Shown: one piece after another, positions 1-8,659 of the stretch
How positions within the stretch are numbered: the stretch's first letter is position 1
How the letters are laid out: every line of letters begins with the position of its first letter
Notes under the pieces: model-generated
The model's input: the letters and a program-made list of their open reading frames with translations, nothing else
What the model was told of the DNA's origin: nothing
The model's database searches: none
Program-made: the position numbers and the translations under genes
Assembly: GCA_044368415.1 (NCBI GenBank)
Contig: JBIPLJ010000001.1
Location: 62,001 to 126,000, forward strand
Direction of reading: 5' to 3'
Source: UBA4615 sp044368415
Lineage (GTDB): Bacteria > Pseudomonadota > Gammaproteobacteria > Burkholderiales > Burkholderiaceae_E
DNA length: 64,000 bases

Positions 1-212
1 ACCCATGCAAACACCACCACTTCCTCCGCCGTCGCCTGGACCGCGCGGCGGAAGTCGGTGAGCGTGCCGTCGGGGACGTCGTCGCCCCAGCACTCCACCA
101 CGCGGATCGCGCCGAGTTCGAGGAACATCGGGTCGAAGTGACTCGCATGGTCGATGAACCGCTGTTTGTTCGCGCTGGGCACTGCGATCACGAACCCGTC
201 GATGTAGGACAT
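1..212 (-). CDS. DUF1428 family protein (5' part, cut by window edge)
   Basis: The reading frame opens with ATG at 212 and runs off the window edge after 70 codons, so only the N-terminal part is present. The start (MSYIDGFVIAVP) and the later segments LGAIRVVECWGDDVPDG and TDFRRAV match the small DUF1428 (YbaA-like) family, dimeric alpha/beta-barrel cytosolic proteins of about 110-120 residues with no settled function. An AGGAGCC ribosome-binding site lies about 8 bases before the ATG. It follows the LysR gene on the same strand, separated by about 150 bp that include a hairpin, so it may be its own unit. Family recognition is by eye and good; function is unknown. Confidence 0.8.
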   Translation of the reverse strand, partial: MSYIDGFVIAVPSANKQRFIDHASHFDPMFLELGAIRVVECWGDDVPDGTLTDFRRAVQATAEEVVVFAW

Positions 213-240
213 GCTCTGGCTCCTGGGGTGTCGACCGGTG

Positions 241-262
241 GAGGCACCCGCCCGGGTGCCTC
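241..262. terminator. Perfect hairpin between LysR and DUF1428 genes
   Basis: GAGGCACCC and GGGTGCCTC form a 9-bp perfect stem around a GCCC loop. It lies after the LysR gene on the minus strand and before the DUF1428 start. No T-run follows on either strand, so intrinsic termination is possible but not proven. Confidence 0.4.
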
Positions 263-369
263 TCGTACCGCGCCGAAGCACCCGATGATGCACGCGGCGC
301 CGTCGACTCGCCCATCGGCGGACGTTCGGATCCGGCACGTTTGTGTGCCATCGGCCGCGCATTCGATGG

Positions 370-1428
370 CTACATCCGCTTGCCTGACGACGGTGCAAGG
401 CCACCTTTCCTGGGCTTGGCCTTCGAACGCCGCGTTGTCTGCCTCGTTTGCGAGGGGGCATCCGGCGACACAAGCCAGCGTTCCCGCAACAGCGACTCCT
501 CGCGCAACACCTCGGCATGCGCCCGCTGCACGCCTTCGACGAACGCGAACATGGCAGGAGACATCGTCCGTTTGCGCAAGCGGACAATGCTCCATTCGAC
601 GCCCAACCATTTCGCCTCGAGCAGCGGCACGATCTGTCTATTTTCGAGTTCGGCCCGCACCATCCCCAATGTCGCGAACGTGAACGCGTTCGTGTTCGCC
701 ACGATACCTGTTGCGAATCGAATTGACGGACATTCGATCGCCGGAAAGGGCGACGTCGAAGCCCCCCCGTGGACCGACAGCGCGCGCCGGGCGGCGAGGA
801 TCGGCTTCAACACGCGCGGCGGCAACATCACCACCTGAGCGAACGGATACTCCAGAACCTCAGCGAATGCGAGAGGCGTTCTGCCTACCAGCGGATGCCC
901 GGCACGAACGACGACAAACCCAGCAATGGGCGTGAGCTCGGCGACGACCTCGAAGGCACCCTCGCCTTCCAGGACGCTGGCCTCGGCGATGGCGAGGTCG
1001 ACCGTACGCGCGCGAAGCAATCGGGCCACCACTGCGGGGTCGTTCATCACGGTCCGAAGGCGAACCCCCGGATGCGCGGCGGCAAACCGCGCGGCACAGA
1101 TCGGACCGAGCACTTCGGCCACGTACGGGCCCATGCCCACCGAGAGCTCGCCCGTTCCGAGCCCTTTGGCAAGTGCCACCTCCCGCTCGAGATCAGCGAC
1201 CTCCGCCAACACTTCGGCGACGTGCTGCATGAACACGCGACCGAAGTCGGTCGGCTCGTGCCCCGCTCGGCTGCGATTGAAGAGCGGCAGCCCGACACGC
1301 GCTTCGAGCTCCTGGATACCGCGACTCAGGGACGGCTGCGCGATACCCAAAGCCACGGCGGCGCGGCTGAAGCTGCCGTGGTCTGCCAATGCCTGCGCGT
1401 GGCGAAGCAAGCGAAGGTCGATCGACAC
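370..1428 (-). CDS. LysR-type transcriptional regulator
   Basis: A 352-residue protein with an N-terminal winged helix-turn-helix (about residues 3-62: LRLLRHAQALADHGSFSRAA, then AQPSLSRGIQELEARVGLPL) followed by a LysR substrate-binding fold (about 90-300). This layout is diagnostic of LysR-type regulators, which bind DNA as tetramers and respond to a small co-inducer. It is about 50 residues longer than usual; the extra part is a basic C-terminal tail (TRRSKAKPRKGG). The nearest gene upstream is a decayed nitroreductase remnant on the other strand, the usual divergent position for a LysR target, so the regulator may have lost its original target. The regulon cannot be read from the sequence. 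Confidence 0.9.
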   Translation of the reverse strand: MSIDLRLLRHAQALADHGSFSRAAVALGIAQPSLSRGIQELEARVGLPLFNRSRAGHEPTDFGRVFMQHVAEVLAEVADLEREVALAKGLGTGELSVGMGPYVAEVLGPICAARFAAAHPGVRLRTVMNDPAVVARLLRARTVDLAIAEASVLEGEGAFEVVAELTPIAGFVVVRAGHPLVGRTPLAFAEVLEYPFAQVVMLPPRVLKPILAARRALSVHGGASTSPFPAIECPSIRFATGIVANTNAFTFATLGMVRAELENRQIVPLLEAKWLGVEWSIVRLRKRTMSPAMFAFVEGVQRAHAEVLREESLLRERWLVSPDAPSQTRQTTRRSKAKPRKGGLAPSSGKRM

Positions 1429-1581
1429 CAGGAAGCTCCAGAACCGGCAACGGCTTGAGTAAACTTAGTTCACATACAAACCATAGCCGTCATGAGCTTG
1501 AGCAATATCTGGCGGCCAAGCACACTCCAGCCTGGCAGCGGCATGCGCAGCAGCCCGTTTCCGGATCGATCGCCTGCGACG

Positions 1582-1978
1582 AGCCATGAACGGTGGGACG
1601 GCGCGAAGGGCATCGCCCGCGACGACCGCGCCAGGACTGGGTGCTGCGCGGCTTCCGCCAGTTCGACGTGCCCGCGTCGATCATCGTCAACTACGACCGC
1701 GCGCTGCACGGCAGCGACATCCCGCCGTTCGACTGCTGGGCCGTGGTCAATTGCCTGGTGAACGCGGCGTGGTCGCGCGGGCTGGGCTGCGTGATCAACA
1801 CGCCAGGGGATCATGCAGTCGCCGGTGGTGCGGGCGGAGGCGCGGATTCCCGCGGACGAGGTGATCCAGACGTGTGTGGCGATCGGATGGGCGGACGAGA
1901 AGTTTCCGGCGAATGGGGTGGTGTCGCGGAGGACGGGGGGGCGGGGAGGCGGTTGTGTTCTTTGGGCTTGAGTTCGGC
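1582..1978 (+). pseudogene. Nitroreductase remnant with several frameshifts
   Basis: Nitroreductase-like segments appear in order but in different frames: SHERWDGAKGIARDDRA (from 1582), then DWVLRGFRQFDVPASIIVNY through WSRGLGCVINTPG (to about 1808), then IMQSPVVRAEARIPADEV through IGWADEKFPANGVVSRR (about 1811-1934), then AVVFFGLEFG (to 1978). One shift is at the GG-run at about 1805-1810; others are at about 1633 and in the G-run at about 1935-1950. The N-terminal FMN-binding half is missing. The frames together follow the order of the family, so this is one decayed gene and not several small ones. It lies divergent from the LysR gene. Confidence 0.8.
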
Positions 1979-2104
1979 AGTCGGGCTGAGGCTCGGCTCA
2001 ACCAACTGATGGTTGTGAACGGCCAACGACCGCTCCCGTTGGAGGCGAACTGGGACTAGCGACCCTGAAATGACATGGCTGTCCTGAATCCAGGAAGTGC
2101 ATCG

Positions 2105-2974
2105 ATGACGACACCGTCCAGCCCGCCCGCCGGCCTTGTGCGCCGCATCCTCGCTTCGCCACCGGTCCGTGTGCTGGTGCTCGGTTTCGTCATGCTGGTG
2201 ATGATGGGACTGAACAACGATGTGATGACCAGCTACGCCGCAGAGCCCATCAAGGCCGCGACACACATCATCGCGCTGGCCATCGCCGGCTTTGCCGTGT
2301 ACACCGGCCATGTGCACTTCATCGAGCGGCGCACTCTCACCGAACTGGGCTTGACGGGCATGGGCCGCCAGTTCGGCATCGGGCTGCTGGTGGGCGCAGG
2401 CCTGTACGCCGCTTGTGAGGGGCTGCTGATGGCGCTTGGCATCTACCGCATCGATGGGCTGAACCCGCTGAGCTTCCTGATCCCGGCGGTCGCAATGGCG
2501 ATCAGCTCCAGCGTGTTCGAGGAGTTGCTGTTCCGTGGCGTGCTGTACCGCTCGGTGGAGACCTGGTTCGGCAGTTGGGCAGCGCTGGTGGTGTCTGCAA
2601 TGGTTTTCGGCCTAAGCCACCTGGCGAATCCGCAGGCCACGCTCGAGGGCGCGCTGTTCATCGCTGTCGAGGCCGGCATCCTGCTGGGGGCGGCCGTCAT
2701 GCTGACGCGCCGGCTGTGGTTGAGCATCGGCTTCCACATGGCGTGGAACTACACGCAGTCGGCCATCTTCTCGGGCATCGTTTCCGGCAACGATGCTGAG
2801 CCGGGCTGGATCAGGTCCACCGTCAAGGGCCCCGACTACCTGACCGGCGGCAACTTCGGCGTCGAATCGTCGGTGCTGGCGCTGGTGCTGTGCACCACCA
2901 CGGGGATCGTCATGCTGGTCATGGCGCACCGGCGCGGCCTAGTCGTGCCGCCGATCTGGCAGCGCTCGGCCTGA
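2105..2974 (+). CDS. CPBP family intramembrane metalloprotease
   Basis: A hydrophobic protein of 289 residues with about eight membrane helices. It carries the three CPBP/Abi signatures in order: EELLFRG (EExxxR), FGLSH (FxxxH) and HMAWN (HxxxN), which supply the Glu and His residues of the presumed metal site. This is the CAAX-protease/bacteriocin-processing superfamily, resident in the inner membrane. The ATG at 2105 is preferred over the one at 2075 because AGGAAG lies 8 bases before it. It stands alone between the nitroreductase remnant and a recombinase remnant; the substrate cannot be inferred. Confidence 0.88.
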   Translation: MTTPSSPPAGLVRRILASPPVRVLVLGFVMLVMMGLNNDVMTSYAAEPIKAATHIIALAIAGFAVYTGHVHFIERRTLTELGLTGMGRQFGIGLLVGAGLYAACEGLLMALGIYRIDGLNPLSFLIPAVAMAISSSVFEELLFRGVLYRSVETWFGSWAALVVSAMVFGLSHLANPQATLEGALFIAVEAGILLGAAVMLTRRLWLSIGFHMAWNYTQSAIFSGIVSGNDAEPGWIRSTVKGPDYLTGGNFGVESSVLALVLCTTTGIVMLVMAHRRGLVVPPIWQRSA

Positions 2975-3098
2975 GCCCAAGCCGCCGCAGGGCGGATCGG
3001 TCAGGGGCTCGCGACAGTCACGGAGTGAATTGGCACGACTCCTTCCGGTAGGCCGCGTAGCCTGGGTGCCGGGCCGCCCACCCATCGCACAGCAGCGC

Positions 3099-3299
3099 TT
3101 GGCTCTTGTGTTGCAGGATGATAGCCCGCGTCGCAACCTGATCCCCATGGCAGATGTCGCGGACCTTCAGCGCGACGAGATCGCAGCCGCGCAACTTGCA
3201 GTCGATGCCTAGGTTGAAGAGCGCGAGCTCGCGCACCCGGTGCTCCATCTGGAATCGGACACGCAGCGCCCAGATGTCTTTGAGCTTGAACGGGGCCTT
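3099..3299 (-). pseudogene. Tyrosine recombinase (integrase) fragment
   Basis: On the minus strand an open frame reads KAPFKLKDIWALRVRFQ, then VRELALFNLGIDCKLRGC, then DLVALKVRDICHGDQVATRA and ends in ILQHKSQ. This is the conserved stretch around the first catalytic Arg of small proteobacterial phage-integrase-type recombinases. After HKSQ the frame continues with unrelated residues to a stop at 3018, and the C-terminal His/Arg/Tyr catalytic part is absent. It lies just downstream of hsdM, at the edge of the restriction island, and is best read as a scar of the event that brought in the island. Confidence 0.7.
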
Positions 3300-3320
3300 C
3301 TGCCTTGCGGGGTGGCCCGA

Positions 3321-3422
3321 TGGGCCGCTTACGGGCCCGGGCAGCTATTCACACTGCCGGCCAGGAGCCGTCGGTGAGGTCCGGCTGCTCTCTGGAAGCT
3401 CATCTCGTCATCCCCACGATGC
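3321..3422. other. Gap between recombinase remnant and hsdM
   Basis: About 100 bp with no recognisable gene. No intrinsic terminator with a T-run was seen after the hsdM stop. Confidence 0.4.
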
Positions 3423-5036
3423 CTACGGCAACAGGTTCAACCCTAGGTATTTCAAGAAGCCGTTGTGCGTGTCCTTCGCCGCCGCTATCGCCTTCTCGAT
3501 ATCCAGCAGCGCTTGGTGCGTGTCATCCAGATCGATTTCCGGCTCACCCACCGCCGTGCTGATGTAGCGCGAGATGTTCAGGTTGAAATCGTTCTTCTCG
3601 ATTTCGGCCATCTCCACCCGGCGCGAGTAGCGAGCCTCTCCCTCACGGAACTGGTAGGTCTTGATGATCTTGGCGATGTGCTCGTCGGTCAGCTGGTTCT
3701 GGCGCTTGCCTTTGACGAAGTGTTCTGCCGCGTTGATGAACAGCACGTCGTCCGGCTTCTTGCACTTCTTCAGCACCAGGATGCAGACCGGGATGCCCGT
3801 GGAATAGAACAGGTTGGACGGCAGGCCGATGACGGTGTCGATGTGCCCGTCTTTCAGCAGCTTCTCGCGAATGCGTGCTTCCGACCCGCCACGGAACAGC
3901 ACCCCGTGCGGCAGGATGATGGCCATCACCCCTTCGTCCTTCAGGAAGTGAAAGCCGTGCAGCAGGAAGGCAAAGTCCGCCGCCGACTTGGGCGCCAAGC
4001 CGTGGTTCTTGAAGCGCACGTCGTCCGCCATGGCCTCGCCAGGCTCCCAACGCAGGCTGAAGGGCGGGTTGGCCACGATGGCGTCGAACCTGGGCTGCTT
4101 GGCCGGGTTCAGCTCGCGCAGCTTGTCCCACTCGTTGGCCAGCGTGTCGCCGTGGAAGATCTCGAACTCCGTGTCCTTCACCCCGTGCAGCAGCATGTTC
4201 ATGCGCGCCAGGTTGTAGGTGGTGACGTTCTTTTCCTGGCCGACGATGCGGCCGATCGTTCCCTTGGCCTTTTGCATGCGGCGGCGCACGTTCATCAACA
4301 GTGAACCCGAGCCGCAGGCAAAGTCCATCACGCGGTCCAGACGCTGTTTCACGCCGGTCTTGGGTTCCTGGCTGTCCAGCGTGACGATGGCGGACAGCAC
4401 ATCGGAAATCTGCTGCGGCGTGTAGAACTCGCCCGCCTTCTTGCCCGAGCCGGCCGCGAACTGGCCGATCAGGTACTCATACGCATCGCCCAGCGTGTCC
4501 ACGTCGGTGGAGAACGACGCCAGCCCCTCGGCAATCTTTTGAATGATGGTGCACAGCTTGGCATTGCGCTCGGTGTAGCCCTTGCCCAGCTTGTTCGACG
4601 TCAGGTCGATCTCAGAGAACAGGCCCTGGAAGGTGCTCTCGAACGATTCGGTCTCGATGTACTTGAAGGCGTCTTGCAGCGTATTCAGCAGACCCGCGTC
4701 TTGCGTGCGCGCCATGTTGGCCACGGCGCTCCACAGGTGTTCAGGCCGAATGACGTAGTGCACCTTGCGGCGCATCTGCTTCTCAAAGGCCGGCACGTCG
4801 TCCAGGTTGCTTTCGTACCAAAGCTGCAAGGGCGTCGACACTGAGCTATCAATCTGTGGCGGGTAGTCGCTGCCCAGCTCTTTCTTGGCGGCTGCTTCGT
4901 AGTTGTCCGACAGGTAGCGCAGGAACAGGAACGACAGCATGTAGTCGCGGAAGTCGTCCGCGTCCATCGCGCCGCGCAGCTGGTCGGCAATCGCCCACAG
5001 CGTCTTGCCCAGTTGTTTCTGTTTTTCTTCGATCAT
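3423..5036 (-). CDS. hsdM: Type I restriction-modification DNA methyltransferase subunit
   Basis: A 537-residue N6-adenine methyltransferase subunit of a type I restriction-modification enzyme. It has the HsdM N-terminal helical domain (LWAIADQLRGAMDADDFRDY), the SAM motif DFACGSGSLLMNV and the catalytic motif NPPF. With HsdS it methylates the two target half-sites; with HsdR it forms the nuclease. Length fits the type IC (EcoR124/EcoprrI) group. The ATG at 5036 is chosen because family homology starts at MIEEKQKQLGKTLW and AGAAGAG precedes it; a longer frame would run into prrC. It is the last gene of hsdR-yhcG-hsdS-prrC-hsdM, 22 bp after prrC. This order is unusual, since hsdM normally comes first. 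Confidence 0.95.
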   Translation of the reverse strand: MIEEKQKQLGKTLWAIADQLRGAMDADDFRDYMLSFLFLRYLSDNYEAAAKKELGSDYPPQIDSSVSTPLQLWYESNLDDVPAFEKQMRRKVHYVIRPEHLWSAVANMARTQDAGLLNTLQDAFKYIETESFESTFQGLFSEIDLTSNKLGKGYTERNAKLCTIIQKIAEGLASFSTDVDTLGDAYEYLIGQFAAGSGKKAGEFYTPQQISDVLSAIVTLDSQEPKTGVKQRLDRVMDFACGSGSLLMNVRRRMQKAKGTIGRIVGQEKNVTTYNLARMNMLLHGVKDTEFEIFHGDTLANEWDKLRELNPAKQPRFDAIVANPPFSLRWEPGEAMADDVRFKNHGLAPKSAADFAFLLHGFHFLKDEGVMAIILPHGVLFRGGSEARIREKLLKDGHIDTVIGLPSNLFYSTGIPVCILVLKKCKKPDDVLFINAAEHFVKGKRQNQLTDEHIAKIIKTYQFREGEARYSRRVEMAEIEKNDFNLNISRYISTAVGEPEIDLDDTHQALLDIEKAIAAAKDTHNGFLKYLGLNLLP

Positions 5037-5058
5037 GGTTGCTCTTCTGTTTTCGGGG

Positions 5059-6243
5059 TCACGCGGCGGCGGCTTTGGCGTGCTTGGGCTGCGGCGCAAA
5101 GATGTCTGGCAAGACGAACTGATAGCGACCCAAGAACGCGTTCAGGATCTGGCGGAACAGCTGCTTGTTGTCGTCCACCATTTCGGCCGGCTGGTAGATG
5201 TCGTACTTGCCGTGGCTCAACAGGTTCAGCGCGCGGGCGAACAGGTCTTCATCCTCCAGGCCATGAATGCAGGCAGAGAAGTCGTCGTTGCCAAAGAAGG
5301 TGGCGGTCTTCTCCAGGATGCTGCGCAGCATGTTGAAATGGAAAGTGAACAGCTGCCCGCTCTGGGCCGCCTTCTTGAGTTCGGCCAGCATGGCCACGTG
5401 GTGGAAGAAGGGCGTGTCGTCGGTGGCCCGCAGCGTGTAGGTGGTGCCCCGTTCCGGCCGGTGCAGGAAGTACTTCTTGTGCGCATCCTTCTTCAGTTCG
5501 TTGCACACCACGTTGAAGAACAGCGCGTGGTGGGACGACACCACCGCTTTGATGGGCGCTGGCACCATGCGGGGCAGGTTGTCGGCTTCGCCCGGTGCAT
5601 CCGCGGCCACCGCTTCGGGGCGCGTTCTGCTCTTCGCTTTGCGCAGCAACCTGGCCAGGTCACTGGCCACGGCAATCGCGTTGTTGTCGTCCAGCGAAGT
5701 GATCGGGTCGTCGATGTACAGGTACTTCACCCACTGGTACGCCTCGGCTCCGTCGATCACCCGCTCGCAAATGGCCATGAACACGCACCAGATGAAGATG
5801 TTCTCTTCGCCTCGTGAGACCTTGATGTGGCGGGTCTCAACCTTGCGGAAGCTGACGGTCCACGCGTCGTAGTCGATGTCGAACAGAAAGTCCGCGTAGC
5901 GCGCCAGGTAGTGGCCGATGCGTTCGTCCAGGGCCAACTCTTTCAGGCCCCTGAAGAACTGCGAATCGGTGTTGATGTGCAGGCGCCGCTCGCTGTCCTT
6001 CTCCAGGTCGTTGTCCCACGAGAACAGGTCTTCGGTGAACGCGTTGAAGTACAGCGTGTCGGGCTGGCCCTTGTTCTTGCGCTTGCCCTCGTCCTTGAAG
6101 GCCATCGACAGGCGGGTCTTGCCCGTGCCGTTGTAGGCATAGAGCAGCACAAAGCCCTGACCGCCGCCGTTCAGGTCGTCCCGCAGCCGGGCGACCAGGC
6201 GGCGCAGGTCGGTAAAGCGGTGAATCTTCGGCTTGTCGCTCAT
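5059..6243 (-). CDS. prrC: PrrC-like anticodon nuclease associated with the type I R-M system
   Basis: A 394-residue protein, nearly the length of E. coli PrrC (396). The N-terminal ABC-type NTPase has Walker A YNGTGKT (residues 37-43), the PrrC hallmark NAFTEDLFSWDNDL (67-80), a signature-like KVSRGEEN (141-148) and Walker B YLYIDDP (174-180). The C-terminal part keeps the spacing of the PrrC catalytic triad: R307 and E311 (LRSILEKTATF) and H344 (LLSHGKYD), against R320, E324 and H356 in E. coli PrrC. PrrC is held silent by its R-M partner and cleaves tRNA-Lys in the anticodon loop when a phage inhibits restriction. It overlaps the hsdS stop by ATGA, so it is translationally coupled to its likely silencer. 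Assignment is by motif comparison from memory. Confidence 0.87.
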   Translation of the reverse strand: MSDKPKIHRFTDLRRLVARLRDDLNGGGQGFVLLYAYNGTGKTRLSMAFKDEGKRKNKGQPDTLYFNAFTEDLFSWDNDLEKDSERRLHINTDSQFFRGLKELALDERIGHYLARYADFLFDIDYDAWTVSFRKVETRHIKVSRGEENIFIWCVFMAICERVIDGAEAYQWVKYLYIDDPITSLDDNNAIAVASDLARLLRKAKSRTRPEAVAADAPGEADNLPRMVPAPIKAVVSSHHALFFNVVCNELKKDAHKKYFLHRPERGTTYTLRATDDTPFFHHVAMLAELKKAAQSGQLFTFHFNMLRSILEKTATFFGNDDFSACIHGLEDEDLFARALNLLSHGKYDIYQPAEMVDDNKQLFRQILNAFLGRYQFVLPDIFAPQPKHAKAAAA

Positions 6244-7508
6244 GCGTCCAGCGCCTCCACTGAGGGAAACAGCTGCTGCATCAGGCCCTGCTTGTGGGTC
6301 TTGAGGGTGTCGAGGGTCTGGGCGGCGGCGGTGATGACGGCGTCGAGGCTGCTCAGGGAGTCGGCGATGCGTTGTTGCTCGGGCAATGTCGGTACTGCAC
6401 TAAGCAGTTCCTTGAAGAAGGGAAGCCCGATGGTCTTGATGGTGCTGCCCGTTGCGATCCGCTCGAAGATGGGCTTCATCTGCTGAAGCTGGTAGTACAA
6501 GAACCAGTTTGAAAGCAGATTGGCGTGGCAAGTCCACACGATGAAATGCTGACTGACCGCCATGGGCAAGGCCATGACGGCGCTCTTGCCGACGCCCGCA
6601 TCGCGGCTGATGAGAACGGTACCCGCGGGATGAAGAACGGCCGAAGAGTTCTTGATGCCTTTCGCAGAAATCTCATGCTCAGTCCTGGATATCAGGCCAA
6701 CATCCAGGCGCTTCGAGTCAGCGAGGGAAATCCACTTGATGCCACCGTTGTAGTGTTCGGGGTCGAGCTTGCTCGGCGTATGTCCGGAGCCCCGTTTGGC
6801 CAGGTCTTCCAGCTTCTTGACTTCCCACTCCGGTGCGCCCAAGAACTCGGGGAACCGCAGGCGGGGTTGGGTTTCGCCTTCGCGAGGAAAGAGTTGCTGC
6901 ATCAACCCTTCTTTATGGGTTTTGAGCGCCTCCACCTTGCGCCCTTGCGCGGCGATCAGTTCGTCCAGGGAATCCAGGCAGTCGGCGATTTTTTGTTGTT
7001 CTTCTGGCGCAGGGGTCGGAATCTGAAGTTCAGAGAACTGCTTGTAGCTGATCATCTTTCCGTCACGGAGACCTTCGAGGTTCTTTGTGAGGATCTGAAT
7101 GAATCGGTCGGTCTTCAGGTAGTGCTTGAAATAGGCGTCGCTTCCCGCTGCGCGCCGCCTCAGAATGACATATGCCGGGCTGCAGATGCCGTGATACTGC
7201 GAGTATTCAATGCCGCCCTGAAATGAGCGCAGACTGATGATGAAGTCACCGACCTGAACGACTTTGTAGCTCTCGATGCTCTTTTCGCTGACCGAGACAT
7301 GGTAGTCAATCAGGTCGCGCGGAATGGCGCCGTGCTCTTGTGTGATTGCCAGCATCGGGAGGCCTGGTTCCGGGCTTTTGTCGCTGACCTGATCAAACAG
7401 ACGATTTCCAGGCTGCACCTCCCACCCAGTTGCTCCCCGAAACACCGGAAACCGCAGCTTTGGCACCAGTGCGTTCGTGGCTTCGCCCTTCGTGGCGCCG
7501 GTCTTCAT
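6240..7508 (-). CDS. hsdS: Type I restriction-modification specificity subunit
   Basis: A 422-residue specificity subunit with two target-recognition domains (about 20-190 and 225-390), each followed by a helical spacer. The spacers contain the near-identical repeats LKTHKEGLMQQLFP and LKTHKQGLMQQLFP, typical of HsdS conserved regions that contact HsdM. Each TRD reads one half of a bipartite target, which cannot be predicted here. The ATG at 7508 overlaps the stop of the DUF1016 gene (ATGA), and its own TGA overlaps the prrC start (ATGA). The in-frame extension upstream of 7508 is low-complexity shadow of the neighbouring gene. Confidence 0.95.
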   Translation of the reverse strand: MKTGATKGEATNALVPKLRFPVFRGATGWEVQPGNRLFDQVSDKSPEPGLPMLAITQEHGAIPRDLIDYHVSVSEKSIESYKVVQVGDFIISLRSFQGGIEYSQYHGICSPAYVILRRRAAGSDAYFKHYLKTDRFIQILTKNLEGLRDGKMISYKQFSELQIPTPAPEEQQKIADCLDSLDELIAAQGRKVEALKTHKEGLMQQLFPREGETQPRLRFPEFLGAPEWEVKKLEDLAKRGSGHTPSKLDPEHYNGGIKWISLADSKRLDVGLISRTEHEISAKGIKNSSAVLHPAGTVLISRDAGVGKSAVMALPMAVSQHFIVWTCHANLLSNWFLYYQLQQMKPIFERIATGSTIKTIGLPFFKELLSAVPTLPEQQRIADSLSSLDAVITAAAQTLDTLKTHKQGLMQQLFPSVEALDA

Positions 7509-8659
7509 GCACCCGCCTCCTGGCTGATCTGGGTGATGAAGCGTTCCATCTCTTCCTTGCGGGGCAACTCCACCGCGTAGCGGGAGACGAAGACCTGGCT
7601 GTTCAGGTCGCCCATGGCGAATTCGACCAGTGCGTCGTTCTTGCGCGTGCACAGCAGGATGCCAATGGGCTGCTGGTCGCCCGGGGTCATCTGGTGTTTC
7701 TTGTAGTAGGCCACGTAGGTGTTGAGCTGGCCCAGGTGTTCGTGGCGGAAGGCGTCGGTCTTGAGTTCGACCAGCACGTGGCACTTGAGGATGCGGTGGT
7801 AGAAAACGAGGTCGATGAAGAAGTGCTCTTCGCCGATGAGGATGCGCTTTTGCCGCGCCTCGAAGCAGAAGCCGTGGCCCAGTTCCAGCAGGAAGTCTTG
7901 CAGGCGGTCGAGCAGGGCGTCTTCCAAGTCGGACTCGGCCATGACATCGCGCGAGCGCAGGCCCAGGAACTCAAAGACATAGGGGTCGCGGATGACGTGG
8001 GCGGGCTGCAGCGTGTTGGCCGCCGCGTGGGCCAGGGCGGAGAGCTGGGCCTTGTCTTTGGACAGGCCGCTGCGCTGGTAGTACAGGCTGTCGATCTGGC
8101 GGCGCAGCTCGCGCACCGACCAGTTGCCGCGCATGCACTCCACCTCGTAGAAGCGGCGCTGGGTGTCATCCGGCAGGTCACACAGCTCGGCCAGGTGGGA
8201 GAAGGAAAGGTGGTGGATCAATGTGGGAGACGCCGACTCCCGTTTGGGCTCTGGTTGTGCGGCCAGCGCCGCTGGCGATGCCGGAGCCCCAGGGCCAGCC
8301 AGCCATTCGGGAGACAGCGTCTCCCGAATCTGCGGGTACACGCTGTAGAAGAGCCGGAAGCGGCGCAGCTCGCGGGCGTCCACCCGCTTGAGCCCGGCCG
8401 CCGCCAGGCGCTGGGCCAAGGCGGGCAAGAGCCTCTCGCCATAGGCCGCGCGGTCTTTACCCTGCTGCTCGAACTCCACGATGCGATGGCCGATCAGCCA
8501 GTTGCGCACGGTCAGGCTGGTGTTGACGGCCTTGGCCGCCAGGGCCTGCGATTGGCCATGGATGCGAACGATGGCGGACACCAGCGCATCAAAGTCGCCG
8601 GGTGTGGCGGATGGCGCTGAAGGCTTGTTCACGGGTATGGGCGTTTTCCTACTGCTCAT
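7505..8659 (-). CDS. DUF1016 (YhcG-type) PDDEXK nuclease-domain protein
   Basis: A 384-residue protein with the N-terminal DUF1016 region (VRNWLIGHRIVEFEQQGKDRA) and a C-terminal PDDEXK-type fold. The likely active site is the Asp of FFIDLVFYHR and the ELK of HVLVELKTDAF. YhcG-family proteins are often found in or beside type I R-M operons; their task there is not established, and a second nuclease or a restriction modulator are both plausible. It overlaps hsdR by 11 nt and hsdS by ATGA, so it is a full member of the operon. A run rich in Ala/Pro (about 120-140) separates the two halves. Confidence 0.88.
   Translation of the reverse strand: MSSRKTPIPVNKPSAPSATPGDFDALVSAIVRIHGQSQALAAKAVNTSLTVRNWLIGHRIVEFEQQGKDRAAYGERLLPALAQRLAAAGLKRVDARELRRFRLFYSVYPQIRETLSPEWLAGPGAPASPAALAAQPEPKRESASPTLIHHLSFSHLAELCDLPDDTQRRFYEVECMRGNWSVRELRRQIDSLYYQRSGLSKDKAQLSALAHAAANTLQPAHVIRDPYVFEFLGLRSRDVMAESDLEDALLDRLQDFLLELGHGFCFEARQKRILIGEEHFFIDLVFYHRILKCHVLVELKTDAFRHEHLGQLNTYVAYYKKHQMTPGDQQPIGILLCTRKNDALVEFAMGDLNSQVFVSRYAVELPRKEEMERFITQISQEAGA

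Noticed and set aside
7430..8620. A 396-codon + strand frame opposite the DUF1016 gene
   Set aside because: Antisense shadow of a gene with clear homology on the minus strand.
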